DNA of 64,000 nucleotides, taken from contig CAJNDT010006158.1 in NCBI GenBank assembly GCA_905221615.1, positions 768,176 to 832,175 on the forward strand, in the 5' to 3' direction. The stretch is from Symbiodinium sp. CCMP2592 (Eukaryota; Sar; Dinophyceae; Suessiales; Symbiodiniaceae). Of this stretch, positions 1 to 11,540 are shown one piece after another. Within the stretch, counting starts at the first letter, position 1. Every line of letters starts with the position of its first letter. Both the position numbers and the translations under genes were made by a program. Below the pieces are notes generated by a model. That model did no database searches. It worked only from the letters and a program-made list of their open reading frames with translations, and was not told the origin of the DNA.

Positions 1-273
1 GATGATGGCCATTATCGGCATGCTCCTGGCCAGGGGCAGCAATCCTTTCGTGATTTCTGGAAGCAGGTTTTGTTCTCGTTTGTGTTCAGGTTCTTGTATG
101 TCCTTGTCAGTAGGAAAGTTCGTGTCAGAGATCTTGTGCACTTACTCTTGGCAATATCTGTGGCAGCTCTGGAAACCTCCTCTTTCTTTCTGCTTGCCCT
201 GCGTGCATCACCTCCGAGGTTCTATCAGGACGGCCTCACAGGTTCCGCCTGGGGTGTCTCGGCTGAACCCTAA
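1..273 (+). CDS. 3' end of a possible membrane-protein gene (5' part outside window)
   Basis: Frame 1 is open from the first base to a TAA at 271-273, giving about 90 residues with no start needed inside the window. The translated tail begins with a polar, Gly/Gln-rich stretch. It then has two hydrophobic segments, around residues 28-40 (FSFVFRFLYVLV-like) and 48-70 (LVHLLLAISVAAL-like), separated by a basic stretch (SRKVRVRD) as in membrane hairpins. It ends in a short polar tail. Composition looks more protein-like than the overlapping frame starting at base 2. I do not recognise a family. It could be the last exon of a longer gene, or a chance open frame, since 90 codons is not decisive. 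No poly(A) signal was confirmed downstream. Confidence 0.35.
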   Translation, partial: DDGHYRHAPGQGQQSFRDFWKQVLFSFVFRFLYVLVSRKVRVRDLVHLLLAISVAALETSSFFLLALRASPPRFYQDGLTGSAWGVSAEP

Positions 274-1477
274 ACCCAAGGCAAACGCTTCCCTGAACTC
301 TGAGCTGCTCAGCGGCCTAGTTTCCAACATGTGAAATTGTTATCTCTTAGTCATTCAACTCGGCGATCGCAATGTTGCGTGCCTACGCAGTGAACTAATG
401 ATGTGTTGCCAATCGAAATTCGTTTTGCCCATGTCGATAAGTAAGAGGTTTCGCTCGGTCAAGCTACGTGGTCAACTAGTTTATCAGTCGTAAATTTCTT
501 CGAAGTGTCACGCAGCGAAGCTCGTTTGCTCCCTCGAGGTAGCAGGGTAAGGGTAATTTTCGGTTAGCCAGCTATCTAGGCCTGAGTTAGCATGTCGGAG
601 TCGTTGTTGGGTAGCTAAGCCCGGGTTTGCAAGTTAGCTGAGTCACTTCTTTGCTCGTTGGTTGTTTGTTTGTTTGGTTGGTTGGTTGGTCGTTATGTTG
701 TTTGGTCAGTTTAGATTGGTGCAGTTAGGGCCAATTTGTCAGGTCATGTGGTAGTCAGTCAGGAGTGAGCTATTGCAAGTAAGCAAGAACACTTGTCAGC
801 CAGCAAGTTGGGGAGCTGGTCAATTAGTTTTTTCTGGTTGGGCGTGTTTCCGCGTATGCCAAGGCGACTGGGCCAACTTCACGGAGTCACCACTGCGGGC
901 CGCTTCCCAAGACTCCCTGAGCAACCTTGTACATGGCAACAACACTGTTGACTAAGATCTACAGTGAGCAGGTAGGATCGTGACAACGAGGCCTGCATCT
1001 TGCATTGTGAACGCTTAGCTGCTTAGCCCTTGGACCATGGGGAGCTTTGGAACTGTTTCTGACAGGGGAAACGCAGTCGAAGGTGCTTTTCTTCAGGTGT
1101 GACGCGATCCTAGAATCTCATGACATAGCATGAGCGTCCTCGAATCTCATTCAATCGCGACCGTATCCCTAGCTCTCCTCGTAGATCAAAGAAGACACTG
1201 TGCTCCATCGGAGCCGCGGGCATAAGTTAGGTCTGGCTCCTCGAAGCCCAGCAACAGCCCGAGCACATCTGAACCCAAACCCTCGGTCCCGAGGCATTCG
1301 AGCAGGCGGGCTGCACTTTTCCTAGCTCCGAGGTATATTTCAACGGAGTCGTGCTATATTTCAACGCAGTGCTCGATCTGGTTGCCGGAAATTGTAACTT
1401 GTGGCGCGAGGGGGTCCTGCTTTGCAGTTCCACCGCACTAGTCGTAGTAGTCGAAGTGGCAGCAGTCGTAGTAGCGT
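274..1477. other. unique non-coding sequence
   Basis: No convincing coding frame, RNA gene or array was seen here. The region is T/G-rich in places and contains the short TTGG/GTTT run at 657-692. It may hold the 3' UTR of the gene ending at 273 and an intergenic region. It shares no obvious repeat with the rest of the window. Confidence 0.5.
657..692 (+). repeat. short (GTTT)n/(TTGG)n simple repeat
   Basis: Tetranucleotide runs GTTT followed by TTGG, about 36 bp in all. Low complexity, no further function inferred. Confidence 0.8.
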
Positions 1478-1537
1478 GTTGCTGTTGCTGTTGCTGCTGT
1501 TGTCAACTGTTGTTGTCGGTGGTGGTAGTGGTTGTGG

Positions 1538-1568
<31 letters not shown>

Positions 1569-1608
1569 GGTGGTGGTGGTGGTGGTGGTGGTTCTGGTGG
1601 TGGTGGTG
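1478..1608 (+). repeat. compound trinucleotide microsatellite (GTT/GCT)n then (GGT)n
   Basis: GTTGCT units (1478-1506) pass through a GTT-rich bridge into a nearly pure GGT run (about 1518-1608) with two interruptions (GCT near 1563, TCT near 1592). It is open on both strands, giving poly-Val/Gly readings forward and poly-Pro in reverse. These are by-products of the repeat. No flanking coding signal supports a gene. Confidence 0.9.
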
Positions 1609-1747
1609 ATTGCATATGGTGAATACATGTGAATACTATTGTTGTTGTGATTGAGTCGCCCCTACCCCAGAACCGTATCCACAGGATGCACTAAGTTGAT
1701 AAGTGGAGCTGGAAGTCCACCCACCACCCCCTTCTGTATACTTTTGA

Positions 1748-2059
1748 GAAGCCCTCACTCAAACCTGCTCGCATGTAAATTTAGCTGCGCACCAGGAGCT
1801 TGGTGTGCAGGCTCCGGTAGGGTTTTGGGACCCGCTACTTGGCAGAGGTCTTGTGCGTGGGACCTTCCATGGGATTGTACGGTTTGTGTTCCTGTTCATG
1901 ATGCACTGCCAGGTACCGGACTTGAAAGACGGGAAAGGTTGGGTGTTCGCACACTATGGTTTTCACTGCTTGAACATCAGTGTGACAATTACAATCATGT
2001 TGCAAGCAGAGTGCGAGACGATAGTGTCTTCTTCTAACTCGTTCAGACTGCCAGTATGA
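1748..2059 (+). CDS. possible hypothetical open frame or terminal exon, unsupported
   Basis: A frame open from 1748 to a TGA ending at 2059 reads about 103 residues with ordinary composition, including a hydrophobic stretch (IVRFVFLFMM). A pyrimidine-rich tract followed by AG just upstream (about 1715-1750), and a TTTAG at 1780-1784, could act as splice acceptors, so a terminal exon is conceivable. A second overlapping frame (1651-2037) is equally open, which weakens the case. I do not recognise any family. The upstream GGT microsatellite and lack of a clear start make this a weak call. Confidence 0.15.
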   Translation, partial: EALTQTCSHVNLAAHQELGVQAPVGFWDPLLGRGLVRGTFHGIVRFVFLFMMHCQVPDLKDGKGWVFAHYGFHCLNISVTITIMLQAECETIVSSSNSFRLPV

Positions 2060-2865
2060 GAATCGGTGGGGTACGGGCAATCGGAACCAGCTGACTAACA
2101 CCGAGCGAACGACAAGAAACCAGCGAGTCAAAGCACTGTGTCAAGCAAAGCGAACTGTTCTCTTTTCAAGAAGGTGTCATTTCCCAGGGGTTAACTGACC
2201 AGCTGTTGCTCTACTTAGCATGTGGAGGGACGTTCGGCGTCACACGGTTTTGGGTGTCGGTGTAAGAAACTATTAATCATCATAATTCCAAAGGGGGAGC
2301 TTGTTTGCGCTCTGTCATCGCGGTTCATTGGATGCCTTACTTACAAGAAGTAGTTTGATTCGTGTCTTCGGGGAGCGGCCTGCCACAAGATCTGGGTTTT
2401 TGAGTATTGTGTTTTTCGGGTGTTATATGCAGTCATGCTATGCACGCGCACATAAGTACATGCTAGTGCTCACATAGGTGTAAAACATGGTGCTTTACGC
2501 AGAGACATATGCATTTGCACATGCATCTACACATGAATGCAGATGCACCCCTACGTTTACACATGCGCTCGTATGTAATTACACGTGCAAGCCCATGCAT
2601 GTGCTGTTTATATGTTTGCACTACAATTGTAGCTTTACTACCACAATATTGAGTACACAGCATACACACCGCCACTTCCAGTCTAAATGAACTAGTAGAT
2701 GACAGTAGCTACTTCATTCATCGTTTCAGCTCATTCCAGAACATTAACACCCGATACGACAGGGGTGCAGAGCCGACTTGCCGTGTTCTGATTCCCTTAT
2801 GTCTTGAATCAGTGAAGGTCTGTGTGTGTGAGAACTCAGTTTAGTCTTTATTGTAGCATCTCAGT
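2060..2865. other. unique sequence with a CA/ATGCA-rich stretch
   Basis: No gene is supported. Between about 2437 and 2665 the sequence is full of ACACATGCA, CACATGC and related words at irregular spacing. It resembles, but is not, the ACACATGTGT motif of the downstream satellite. The Cys-rich reverse reading of this stretch is a by-product of TGCA/ACA words. Confidence 0.5.
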
Positions 2866-3234
2866 ATGGCAGCCACATTGTACCACTTACATGCTTTTTC
2901 CTTGCGTACTGATGCTTTAGTTTTTCGGTCTATCTCGCATATCGGCACGCGACATGAAGCGATCAAGCTGAATATCTTATCGCTCAAACATTGCATCAGC
3001 AGTTGGGCGTATTTCTGGATCCACGACAATTTTCGGCTCTTTCAAGACGGTCAATGCTACCCGTACTTACGTTGACTATCACGGAGGTAGAAATCCCAGA
3101 GTAAGGAAAACAGGTGCCATTGCCGAGTGCGCAGCGCTTTCGCTTCTTGCTGGATAGCTTCACAACAGGTTGAGATGCCGCAGCCGTTTTTAGGACAGTA
3201 AGTTACACAGTTTGGTCTTTGTCATACATGTTCA
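2866..3234 (+). pseudogene. possible 5' continuation of the downstream coding relic
   Basis: The frame used by the relic at 3235-4980 is also open from 2842 or earlier to a TGA at 3073, then carries stops at 3088 and 3199. The 69-codon stretch from the ATG at 2866 has mixed, protein-like composition. I infer, weakly, that the decayed element may begin here. An independent chance frame is the alternative. Confidence 0.2.
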
Positions 3235-4980
3235 ATGGACGAGCTGCACCAAGGAGCCGATCCAAAACGCACAAAGGGCGATCTTCTACACGACATTCGG
3301 GTCCCCGTACAGCTCTTCTGTCCACCACGGTTCAGTCTACACAACACCAAGGACCAATACATCCAGAATTTCGAGCGCTGGCCAATGGTTTCCAGTGTTC
3401 CCCACGAGTTCGACAACATGCACGGGATCATTACACGTTGTCCCACCACGTCGTGACGCAGATCATGCAACAGCCCAACTGCTTTTCCCTTTTTCGTTGG
3501 ATTACAGCAGCTCCCAAATGGCTTGTACAGAGGTCATTGACGACAATGGAGGCTCCACTCAATTTCAGAGCAAACATATCAGACCTGTTCGTCACCGGAT
3601 CTCCACACCACACCGAACGTGGACAGACAACATTCGCGACATCCTGAACTTGTCATTGGACGTCTACATTTCATTGATGCACGAAGTTCGCAATCGGATA
3701 CCGCAGCGTACTCTCCAGATTGTCGTGGATTCGAATACCATGGTTTCTAGGTCTTCGATATGCACTTCGCACATGTGAGGTTCCCACGGAATATCCGCTG
3801 GCCTATCACCTACGCGATGACGCGGTCGACTTGAAGATATCGCACATCCGGCGTGGTACATTGGAGCCCCTACACACAATGTCGTGGAACGGGACATGTC
3901 CGGGCACAGCAACTTCAACCAGCTTTAGTCGGGGACACAGGCAGTTTTCACCAGCATTTCGAGTTTGGCACACCGCTCGTACCCACTAGCACTACCTTAC
4001 CATCGTACTCAGTCATCAGCCGGTAGAATCCCAATTTGCACGTTATGGAACAGGCCTTCATTTCGACATTCCATCCACAGCTCAACGCACCCTTCGTGTA
4101 CACTCTCATCAAGAACCTGGGTCACCGACTACGTCACCTTCACAGATGATGCAATCATTACCGACACCTACCTGAGCCTCTCAGCCACAACGATGTGGTC
4201 ACACAACGATACATCACACAAATCGTTGATTGCGTGGGCAGCAACGGCGAGCTCAGATTCTTTGCACAACTATTTCTCGACGGTTCTTGATCTATATCGA
4301 CGAACCCCACAAAACCCGAGCACGTGTATGCCTAAAACTCATTTTGAGATCGGGGAATGCTGAATTACCACAGCAACAACGGAAGTTGCCACTACCTCAA
4401 CATGCGCGCGATTCTCTCTTCGTGCGCGGCAATGGTTCCCTGACTCCCTGCGGGTCCACAAGACATTCCCTGCTTTTCATGTCCCACGGATGCACATCAC
4501 GAAAGACGAGCTGAGAGCTTGGACAAGACCCCCTACAAATACCATGATTCGTTTGGACAGTGGGACCCCGACTCCCCATTCATCTGCACCTGTGAACTCT
4601 TACCAGGGGAACGATCGCCTGATGGACACACTGCTTGACCAGCAGCCAAGGCGCTATAGCAACCCATTCACGGGAGGAATACGGGAGACGGACGATGGAT
4701 CACCAAGAATCAGTTCCGACAGCGAGCCGTGTGGGAGGCGACTTTCCGCGAAATGGTGAACGACAGCCTCCTTCACTCTCCGTATTCCTGCTCTGCCCGG
4801 TACCTCGACAACAGATGCTTACTGCGTATATGGTCCAGTGACCTACCTGCCTGCAACGCTCTTGAATCCAACTCCACACCTGACGACCGCATCCACAGGT
4901 TCATCACCCTAGCTGCTGGTTCGAGGCTATATTCCTCCATTTTCACTTTCATGTTGTGCGGGTGTGTCGGTAGATACATT
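3235..4980 (+). pseudogene. decayed retroelement-like coding relic, possibly Penelope-like (GIY-YIG motif before RT-like box)
   Basis: Frame 1 reads as protein across about 1.7 kb despite twelve stops (3454, 3538, 3748, 3832, 4024, 4147, 4288, 4333, 4345, 4441, 4636, 4657), with no obvious frame change. At 4048-4095 it shows a helix-like motif E-x3-I-x4-P-x-L-N-A-P-F. This resembles the region around the catalytic Glu of GIY-YIG nucleases. A C-x-C pair lies at 4585-4593. At 4801-4815 it reads Y-L-D-N-R, a position-C-like YxDD/YxDN box of a reverse transcriptase. GIY-YIG before RT is the order known for permuted Penelope-like elements; ordinary ones carry the nuclease at the C terminus. Eight of twelve stops are TGA, as expected from C-to-T decay of CGA codons. 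It ends where family B repeats start. Family assignment is inference from short motifs; an unrelated dead gene is the main alternative. Confidence 0.4.
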
Positions 4981-6754
4981 AGGTCTTTGTGTCTGGGGGC
5001 ATTCCCCGAGATTAATTGCGCACACACGCACACACAACATGTGTGCTGCATAAGCATGGAACCCGTTGTGACCATCTGTTGCGTGGTGTCGGCAGATACA
5101 TTTGTGTTGCAGAAGGCTACCTAGGGTCATTCGGCGCGCACGTGTGCTGCAGAAGCGAAGAGTCCGTGGTCGCAGTTTCCACTTGTAGTGCTTGCGTACA
5201 TTGTCATGGGTTTCGTGATGTCGTGTGTTGTGCAGACATGCCTTTGCGAGAGAGAAATCGTTGTCACGACTCCAGGGTCATCGTTTGCGCGTGGGTGGTT
5301 GCGCGCACACACATGGGTGCTGCTGAGCTTAAACTACCAAGATATTCGAGGAAGTCCGTGATGACATGTCGGCTTGCGGTGCCTGTGTGTGATTGACTGC
5401 ACACACATGTGTATGTAGAAGCAAGGAGACCGTGGTCACGGTTCCGCGTACAGTGCTTGCAGAGAACCAAGGAAGCCGTGGTAATGAGGTGAAACTGCAT
5501 ACGCAACTGCGTGCACATATGTGTTCAGGAGACAGGATCCCGGCTCCGTGGTCACCGCTCCCCTGAGTCGATGTTGTGTGTGTGTGATTGCGCACGTGCG
5601 CAGCCGCCTGTGCGTCGCAGAGCAACTGAGGCTGAGGTCATTGATCCGGTTGTGGTTGTTTTGTGACTGGGGTGTATGTAACTGCGGTAAACGCAAACAT
5701 ATGTGAGTGTGTGTGTGTGGCAGAAGCAAGGAACCCGGGCTCACATTTCTGTTGTGTGGGTGTGTCGGCAGACACATGTCGGTTGTGTCCGGGTCATGTG
5801 TGCTGGGTACGCTAGGAACCCGTCGCCATTTGATTGTACACAGACATGTGTGCTGCAGAAGCAAGGATTTCGTGGTCGCAGTTTCCATTTGCAGTGCTTG
5901 CGCGCCTTGTCATGGGTTTCGTGGCGTCTGTGTGTTGTGCAGACATGCCTTTGCCAGAGAGAAATCGTTGTCACGACCCCGCGTGCTTTATATGTGTCTT
6001 TGCGTGTTCTTATGCACATGCACACACACACACATGTGTGTGTTAAATCATAATCCAGCTAGAGCCCCATAGTCTTAGTTCCGCTTGCGGTCGCCGGATC
6101 TGCCAGCAGCTAGCACGCGTATGTGTGTGTGTGTGTGTGTGTTGCACAAGCGAGGACTCCAGGGTCATCGTTTGCGCGTGGGTGGTTGCGCGCACACACA
6201 TGGGTGCTGCTGAGCTTAAACTACCAAGATATTCGAGGAAGTCCGTGATGACATGTCGGCTTGCGGTGCCTGTGTGTGATTGACTGCACACACATGTGTA
6301 TGTAGAAGCAAGGAGACCGTGGTCACGGTTCCGCGTACAGTGCTTGCCAGAGAACCAAGGAAGCCGTGGTAATGAGGTGAAACTGCATACGCAACTGCGT
6401 GCACAAATGTGTTGAGAAGACAGGGCTGCGCGTGGTCACCGCTCCTTTGAGTCGCGGTTGTGTGTTGATTGCGCACGTGCGCAGCCGCCCGTGTGTTGCA
6501 GAGCAACTGAGGCTGAGGTCATTGCTCCGGTTGTGATTGTTTTGTGGCCCGGGTGTATGTGGTTGCGGTTACAACACACATGTGTCACGACTCTGCTTGC
6601 CTTACATGTGTCCTTGCCTTGTTTTGCACATGCATGACATGAGAATCCCAGTGGCCAGATCTGCTAGTGCACGCATTTGTGTGCTGCAGAAGCGAGGAAT
6701 CCGGGGTCATCGTTTGCAGGTGGGTGGGTGCACGAGCAGTGTGTGCTCGCGGCA
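4940..6754 (+). repeat. family B: degenerate array of long GT-rich repeats bearing ACACATGTGT
   Basis: This region is built from diverged long repeats, distinct from the 92-bp satellite but sharing the words ACACATGTGT and GTGTGCTGCAGAAGC. A typical copy reads AAGCRAGGA, then CCGTGGTCRC, then CAGTGCTTGC. About 5139-5275 matches 5848-5985 (offset about 709 bp). About 5270-5680 matches 6148-6560 (offset about 880 bp). The latter also matches 12222 onward. GT microsatellite runs occur at 5575-5588 and 6122-6142. It abuts the first satellite monomers at about 6755, so it forms the left edge of the satellite block. Confidence 0.75.
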
Positions 6755-8225
6755 GCACTTGGTCGGCGAAGCCTTCGTGACCCGGCTGCAACCCTCAATT
6801 GACCTACTCTGCAACACACATGTGTGTTCTCGCAGTAGCAATTGCTCTCGTACCCCTTGGCCCGTTGAATTGGCAGGTTCTGCGCCACCTGCAGCCGCAG
6901 TTGGTCGGCCAAACCTTTGTAACCCTTTCCCTTGGAGGCAAGCCTGTATTGACTTATTGTGCGGCTTCTATTTGATACATTTTGCAAGACACATGTGTAT
7001 GCTCTCACAGCAGCAATTGGTCGGCCAAACCTCTGCAACCCTTGAACCATGGGTGCAATCCTTGGTTGATTTGCCCTCACGATGTGTGTCCTCGCAGCAG
7101 CACGTGGCCGGCCAAACCCGTGTGCTCAGACAACAAGTCTCGGCCAAAGCTTTGTAACCTTTGACCCTTGGGTGCAACCTGAAATCCGTCTGTTCTGTAA
7201 CACACACGTGTATGTTCCCAGCAGAAGTTGGTCGGCCAGACCGTCGTAAATCTTGACCCTCGGTGCGACTGTGCATTGATTTATTCTGCAACACACATGT
7301 GTGTGTGCCCGCCTCAGCAGGTGGTCGGGCAAACCTTTGTAACCGTTGATGATAGTGTGAAACCCTGAGTGTTATCGTTCTGCAAAGCACATGCGTCTGC
7401 TTACAGCAGCACCTGGTCGGCCGAACCCTTGTAACATGTCGACCCTTAGGTGCAACCCTGATTTGATTTATGTTGCAGCGCGCATGTGTATGCTCGCGTC
7501 AGCAGTTGGTTGGGCGAACTATTTTCTTGGGTGTAACTCTGAAGTGACTCATGCTTCAACACACATGTGGGAGCTCACAGCAGCAGTTGGTCGGCAATGC
7601 CCCGGAAAATTTCGAATCCTCGGTGCAACCCTGATGTCTACGAGTCTACATTACACATGTGTATGCTCGCAGCAGCAGTTGGTCCGCCAAAGCTTCGTAA
7701 CCCTTGATCCTTGGGTACAACCCTGAGCTGTCCTCTCTGCAAAACACAGGTGTGTGTGTGTGTGCGCGTGCGCAGCAGTTGCTCTGCCAAGCCTCGAAAC
7801 CCGTGGGCCTTAGATGCAACTTTTGAGTTGACAGATTCTGCACACACATGTTGTGCTCACAGCAACAATTGGTCGCTAAACCTTTGTAATCTTTGGTCCT
7901 TGGGTGCAACCTTGATTTCGTCTGCCCTGCCACACACATGTGTATGCTCCCAGCAGAAGTTGGTCGGCCAAGCCTCGTAAACCCCTCGGTGCAACTCTGC
8001 GTTGCTTTATTCTGCCACACACGTGTGTGCGCCCTTTGTATCCGTTGATCCTGACATTCTGCAGCGCGCAGGTGTATGCTTGTAGCCGCGCCGGCCGAAC
8101 CCGGGAAGCATGTCGACCCTTGGGTGCAGTCCTGTTTTGATTTGTTTCGCAACACACAAGTGTATGCTCGGAGCATGAATTGGTCGGGCAAACCCTTTGT
8201 AACCCCTGATCGTTCGGGTGCAACT
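6755..8225 (+). repeat. 92-bp satellite, plus-orientation block
   Basis: Monomers run TTCTGCAACAC-ACATGTGT, then TATGCTCGCAGCAGCA, TTGGTCGGCCAAACC, TTGTAACCCTTGA, TCCTTGGGTGCAACCCTGA. Repeat starts are mostly 89-97 bp apart. Plus orientation is defined here by this reading. Confidence 0.9.
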
Positions 8226-8735
8226 TGCTGCTGCGAGCATACACGTGTGTGTGTGTGTGTGCTGCAAAGGAAACCAAGAAACGTTACAAGTGTTCGGCCG
8301 ACCACGTGCTGCTGTAAGCATACACATGTGTGCTGCAGAATAATAAACTCAGGGTTTCACCCAAGGGTCAGTGGTTACAAAGGTTGGTGGTCGGCTCTGC
8401 TGCGGGCACACACATGTGTGTCGCAGAGTAAATCAATGCAGAGTCAAGGTTTACAAAGGTTTGGCTGCTGCTGGGGGCATACACATGCGTGTGGCAGAAC
8501 AGCTGAAGTCAGGGTTGCACCCAAGGGTCAAAAGTCACAAAGGTTTGGCCGACCAGTTGTTGCTGTGAGCACGCCAACATTCAAGGGTTACAACGGCTTC
8601 GCTGACCAAGTGCTGCTGCGAGCATACACATGTGTGCTGCAGAAATCAGGGTTGCACCCGGGGGTCGAAGTTTGATCAGGGCTTCGGCGAGCAACTGCTG
8701 TTGCTGGTTTACACATGTGTGTTGCAGGATCACTT
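8226..8735 (-). repeat. 92-bp satellite, inverted block (junction type 2)
   Basis: Orientation flips inside GGGTGCAAC, which runs directly into TTGCTGCTGCGAGC. It flips back at CACTTGAGG joined to a TTGTCGGGCGAACC. The same two junctions recur at 14299-14809 and 19886-20305, so this inverted block was amplified as part of a larger unit. Confidence 0.85.
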
Positions 8736-11540
8736 GAGGAGTTGTCGGGCGAACCTTTGTAACCGGAGCCTTGGTAAATTTTCGACCCCTGGGTGCAACC
8801 CTGATTTCTGCAATATACATGGGTATGTTCGCAGCAGCACTTGGTCGGCCAAGCCCTCGTAACCCTTGATTGTTGGGTACAACCTGCAGTTGACTTATTC
8901 TGCAACTCACTTGTCTGTGCAAGCAGTAGCAATTGATCTGCCAAACCCTCGTAACCCTTGGCCCTTGGCCCTTAGGTGCAACTTTGGCTTGGCAGATTTA
9001 TCAACGCGCGTGCGTATGTTCCCAGCCGAACTTGGTCGGCCAAACCCATGGTAACCCTTGCCTTGGAGGCGACGCTGACTCCTGGGTGTTCCGCAACACA
9101 CCTGTGTGTGTGTGTGTGCTCGCGCCAGCATTTGGTTGAACAATGCTTGCAGCAGCACTTGGTCAGGCAACACCATGTAACTCTTGTTGATCTGCCAAAT
9201 CTATGTTACCTTGACCTTTAGGTGCAAGCCTGAGCTGATATTTTTCGCAACAAACGTGCGTATGGTCACAGCCACAGCAGCAACTGGTCGGCCAAACCTC
9301 TGCAACCCTTCCTTGAACCATGGGTGCACCCTTTTAAAACGTTATCCGCAGCACACATGCGCCCTCACAAATGTGCGTCCTCCCACCAGCACGTGGCCTG
9401 CCGAACCCGTGTAACCCTTGACCCATGGGTGCAGCCTTGAATTGACGTATTCTGCAACACACCTGTGTGTGCTCAAGACAACAATTGTCGGCCAAACCTT
9501 TGTAAGCTTTGACCCTTGGGTGCAACCCTGAAATCCGTCTGTTCTGCCACACACACGTGTATGCTCCCGGCAGAATTTGGTCGGCCAAATCCTTCGTAAA
9601 CCTTGACCCTCGGTGCGACTGTGCATTGATTTATTCTGCAACACACATGTGTGTGTGCCTGCGTCAGCAGGTGGTCGGGGCAAACCTTTGTAACCGCTGA
9701 TCCTTGGGTGAAACCCTGAGTTTTATCGTTTTGCAGGACACATGTGTATGCTTGCAGCAGCACCTGGTCGGCCGAACCCTTGTAAAATTTCGATCCTTGG
9801 GTGCAGCCCTGGTTTGTTTTATTTTGCAGCACACACGTGTATGCTCGCAGCAGCAAGTGGTCGGGCGAACCCTGGTAACCTTGATCCTTGGGTGCAGCCC
9901 GCAAACGGCTCATTCTACAACACACATGTTTATGCTCGCCGCAGCAGTTTGTCGGCCAAGCCTTGGTAAATTTTCGACCCCTGGGTGCAACCCCGATTTC
10001 TGCAATACACATGCGTATGTTCGCAGCAGCACTTGGTCGGCCAAGCCCTCGTAACCCTTGATCTTTGGGTACAACCTGCAGTTGACTTATTCTGCAACAC
10101 GCTTGTGTGCATGCAGTAGCAGTTGATCTGCCAAACCCTTGTAACCCTTGGCCTTTAGGTGCAACTCTGACTTGACAGATTCTGCAACACACGTTCGTAT
10201 GCGCCCAGCCGAACTTGGTCGGTCAAACCCATGGTAACCCTTGCCTTGGAGGCGATGCTTTGTTCAACTCTTTCTGCGGCTGGTTAAAAGATGCCGTCAG
10301 TAGCAGTTGGTCGGCCGAGCCATTGTAACCCTTGACTCCTGGGTGTTCCGCAACACACCTGTGTGTGCTCGCAGCAGCATATGGTTGAACAATGCTTGCA
10401 GCAGCAACTGGTCGGCCAAACCCATGTAACCCTTGTTCCTTGGGTGCAGCAGACACTGATCTGCCAAATCTATGTTACCTTGACCTTTAGGTGCAAGCCT
10501 GAGCTGATATTTTCTGCAACACACACGTGTATGCTCGCAGCAGCAGTTGGTCAGCCAAACCCGTGTAACCTTTGATCCCTTTGTGCAACCATTGAATTGG
10601 TCTGTTCTGCAACAGACATGTGTATGCTCGCAGCAGCACCTGGTCTGCCAAACTTTTGTGAGGGTTTGTCAGCCTTGATCCTCGGGTGCAATCATGAATT
10701 TCGCTTAATCTGCAACTCACATATGTGTGCTCGCAGCAGCATCTGGCCGGTCAAACCCTCGAAACCCTTGGTCCCTGGTGCAACCCTCAACTGATTTATT
10801 CTGCGACGCACATGTGTTTGTTCACAGCAGTAATTGGTCTGCCATTCCGTTGCCCGTTGGTGCCCTCGGCTCTTGGGTGCAACCCTGAACTGACACACTC
10901 TGCAGCACACATGTGTAAGCTCACAGCAGCAATTGGTCGGCCAAACCCCTGTAACCCTTGATCCGTATGTGCATTCTGCAAGACACACGCGCCCTCACAA
11001 TTTGTGTCTTTACAAGTCCCTGTAACCCTTGACCCTTGGGTGCAACTTTGACATGTCTCACACGCATGTGTGTGTGTGTGCATACAGCAACAACTGGTTG
11101 GCCAAATCTTTGCAACCTTTGACCCTTGGGTGCAGCCCTGAAACCGTCTGTTCTGCCGCGCACATGTGCATGCTCCCAGCAGAATTTGGTCGGCCAAACA
11201 AACCTTGACCCTCGGTGCGACTGCGCATTGATTTATTCTGCAACACACATGTGTGTGCCCGCCGGGCAAACCTTTGTAACCGCTGATCCTTGCGTGAAAC
11301 CCTGGGTTTTATCTTTCTGCAGCACACATGTGTATGCTTACAGCAGCACCTGGTCGGCCGAACCCTTGTAACATTTCGACCCTTGGGTGCAGCCCTGATG
11401 TGATTTATCTTGCAGTGCGGGTGTGTATGCTCGCAGCAGCAGCTGGTCGGGCAAACTTGATCCTTCGGGCAAACCCTCAGGTGACTCATTCCGCAACACA
11501 CATGTGTATGCTCGCAGCAGCACTTGGTCGGCGAAGGTCA
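8736..11540 (+). repeat. 92-bp satellite, plus-orientation block
   Basis: About 30 monomers. It includes the recurring variant with CCTTGGAGGC (9057, 10237), normally followed by TTCTGCGGC and an A/T-rich run, and the split-palindrome monomer near 10980. Confidence 0.9.

Noticed and set aside
1361..1615. Poly-proline protein on the minus strand
   Set aside because: A direct translation of the GGT microsatellite; no sequence beyond the repeat supports coding.
2463..2675. Small Cys-rich secreted-type protein on the minus strand
   Set aside because: The Cys and Met residues come from TGCA/ACATG words of the CA-rich stretch; there is no signal peptide and both strands are open.
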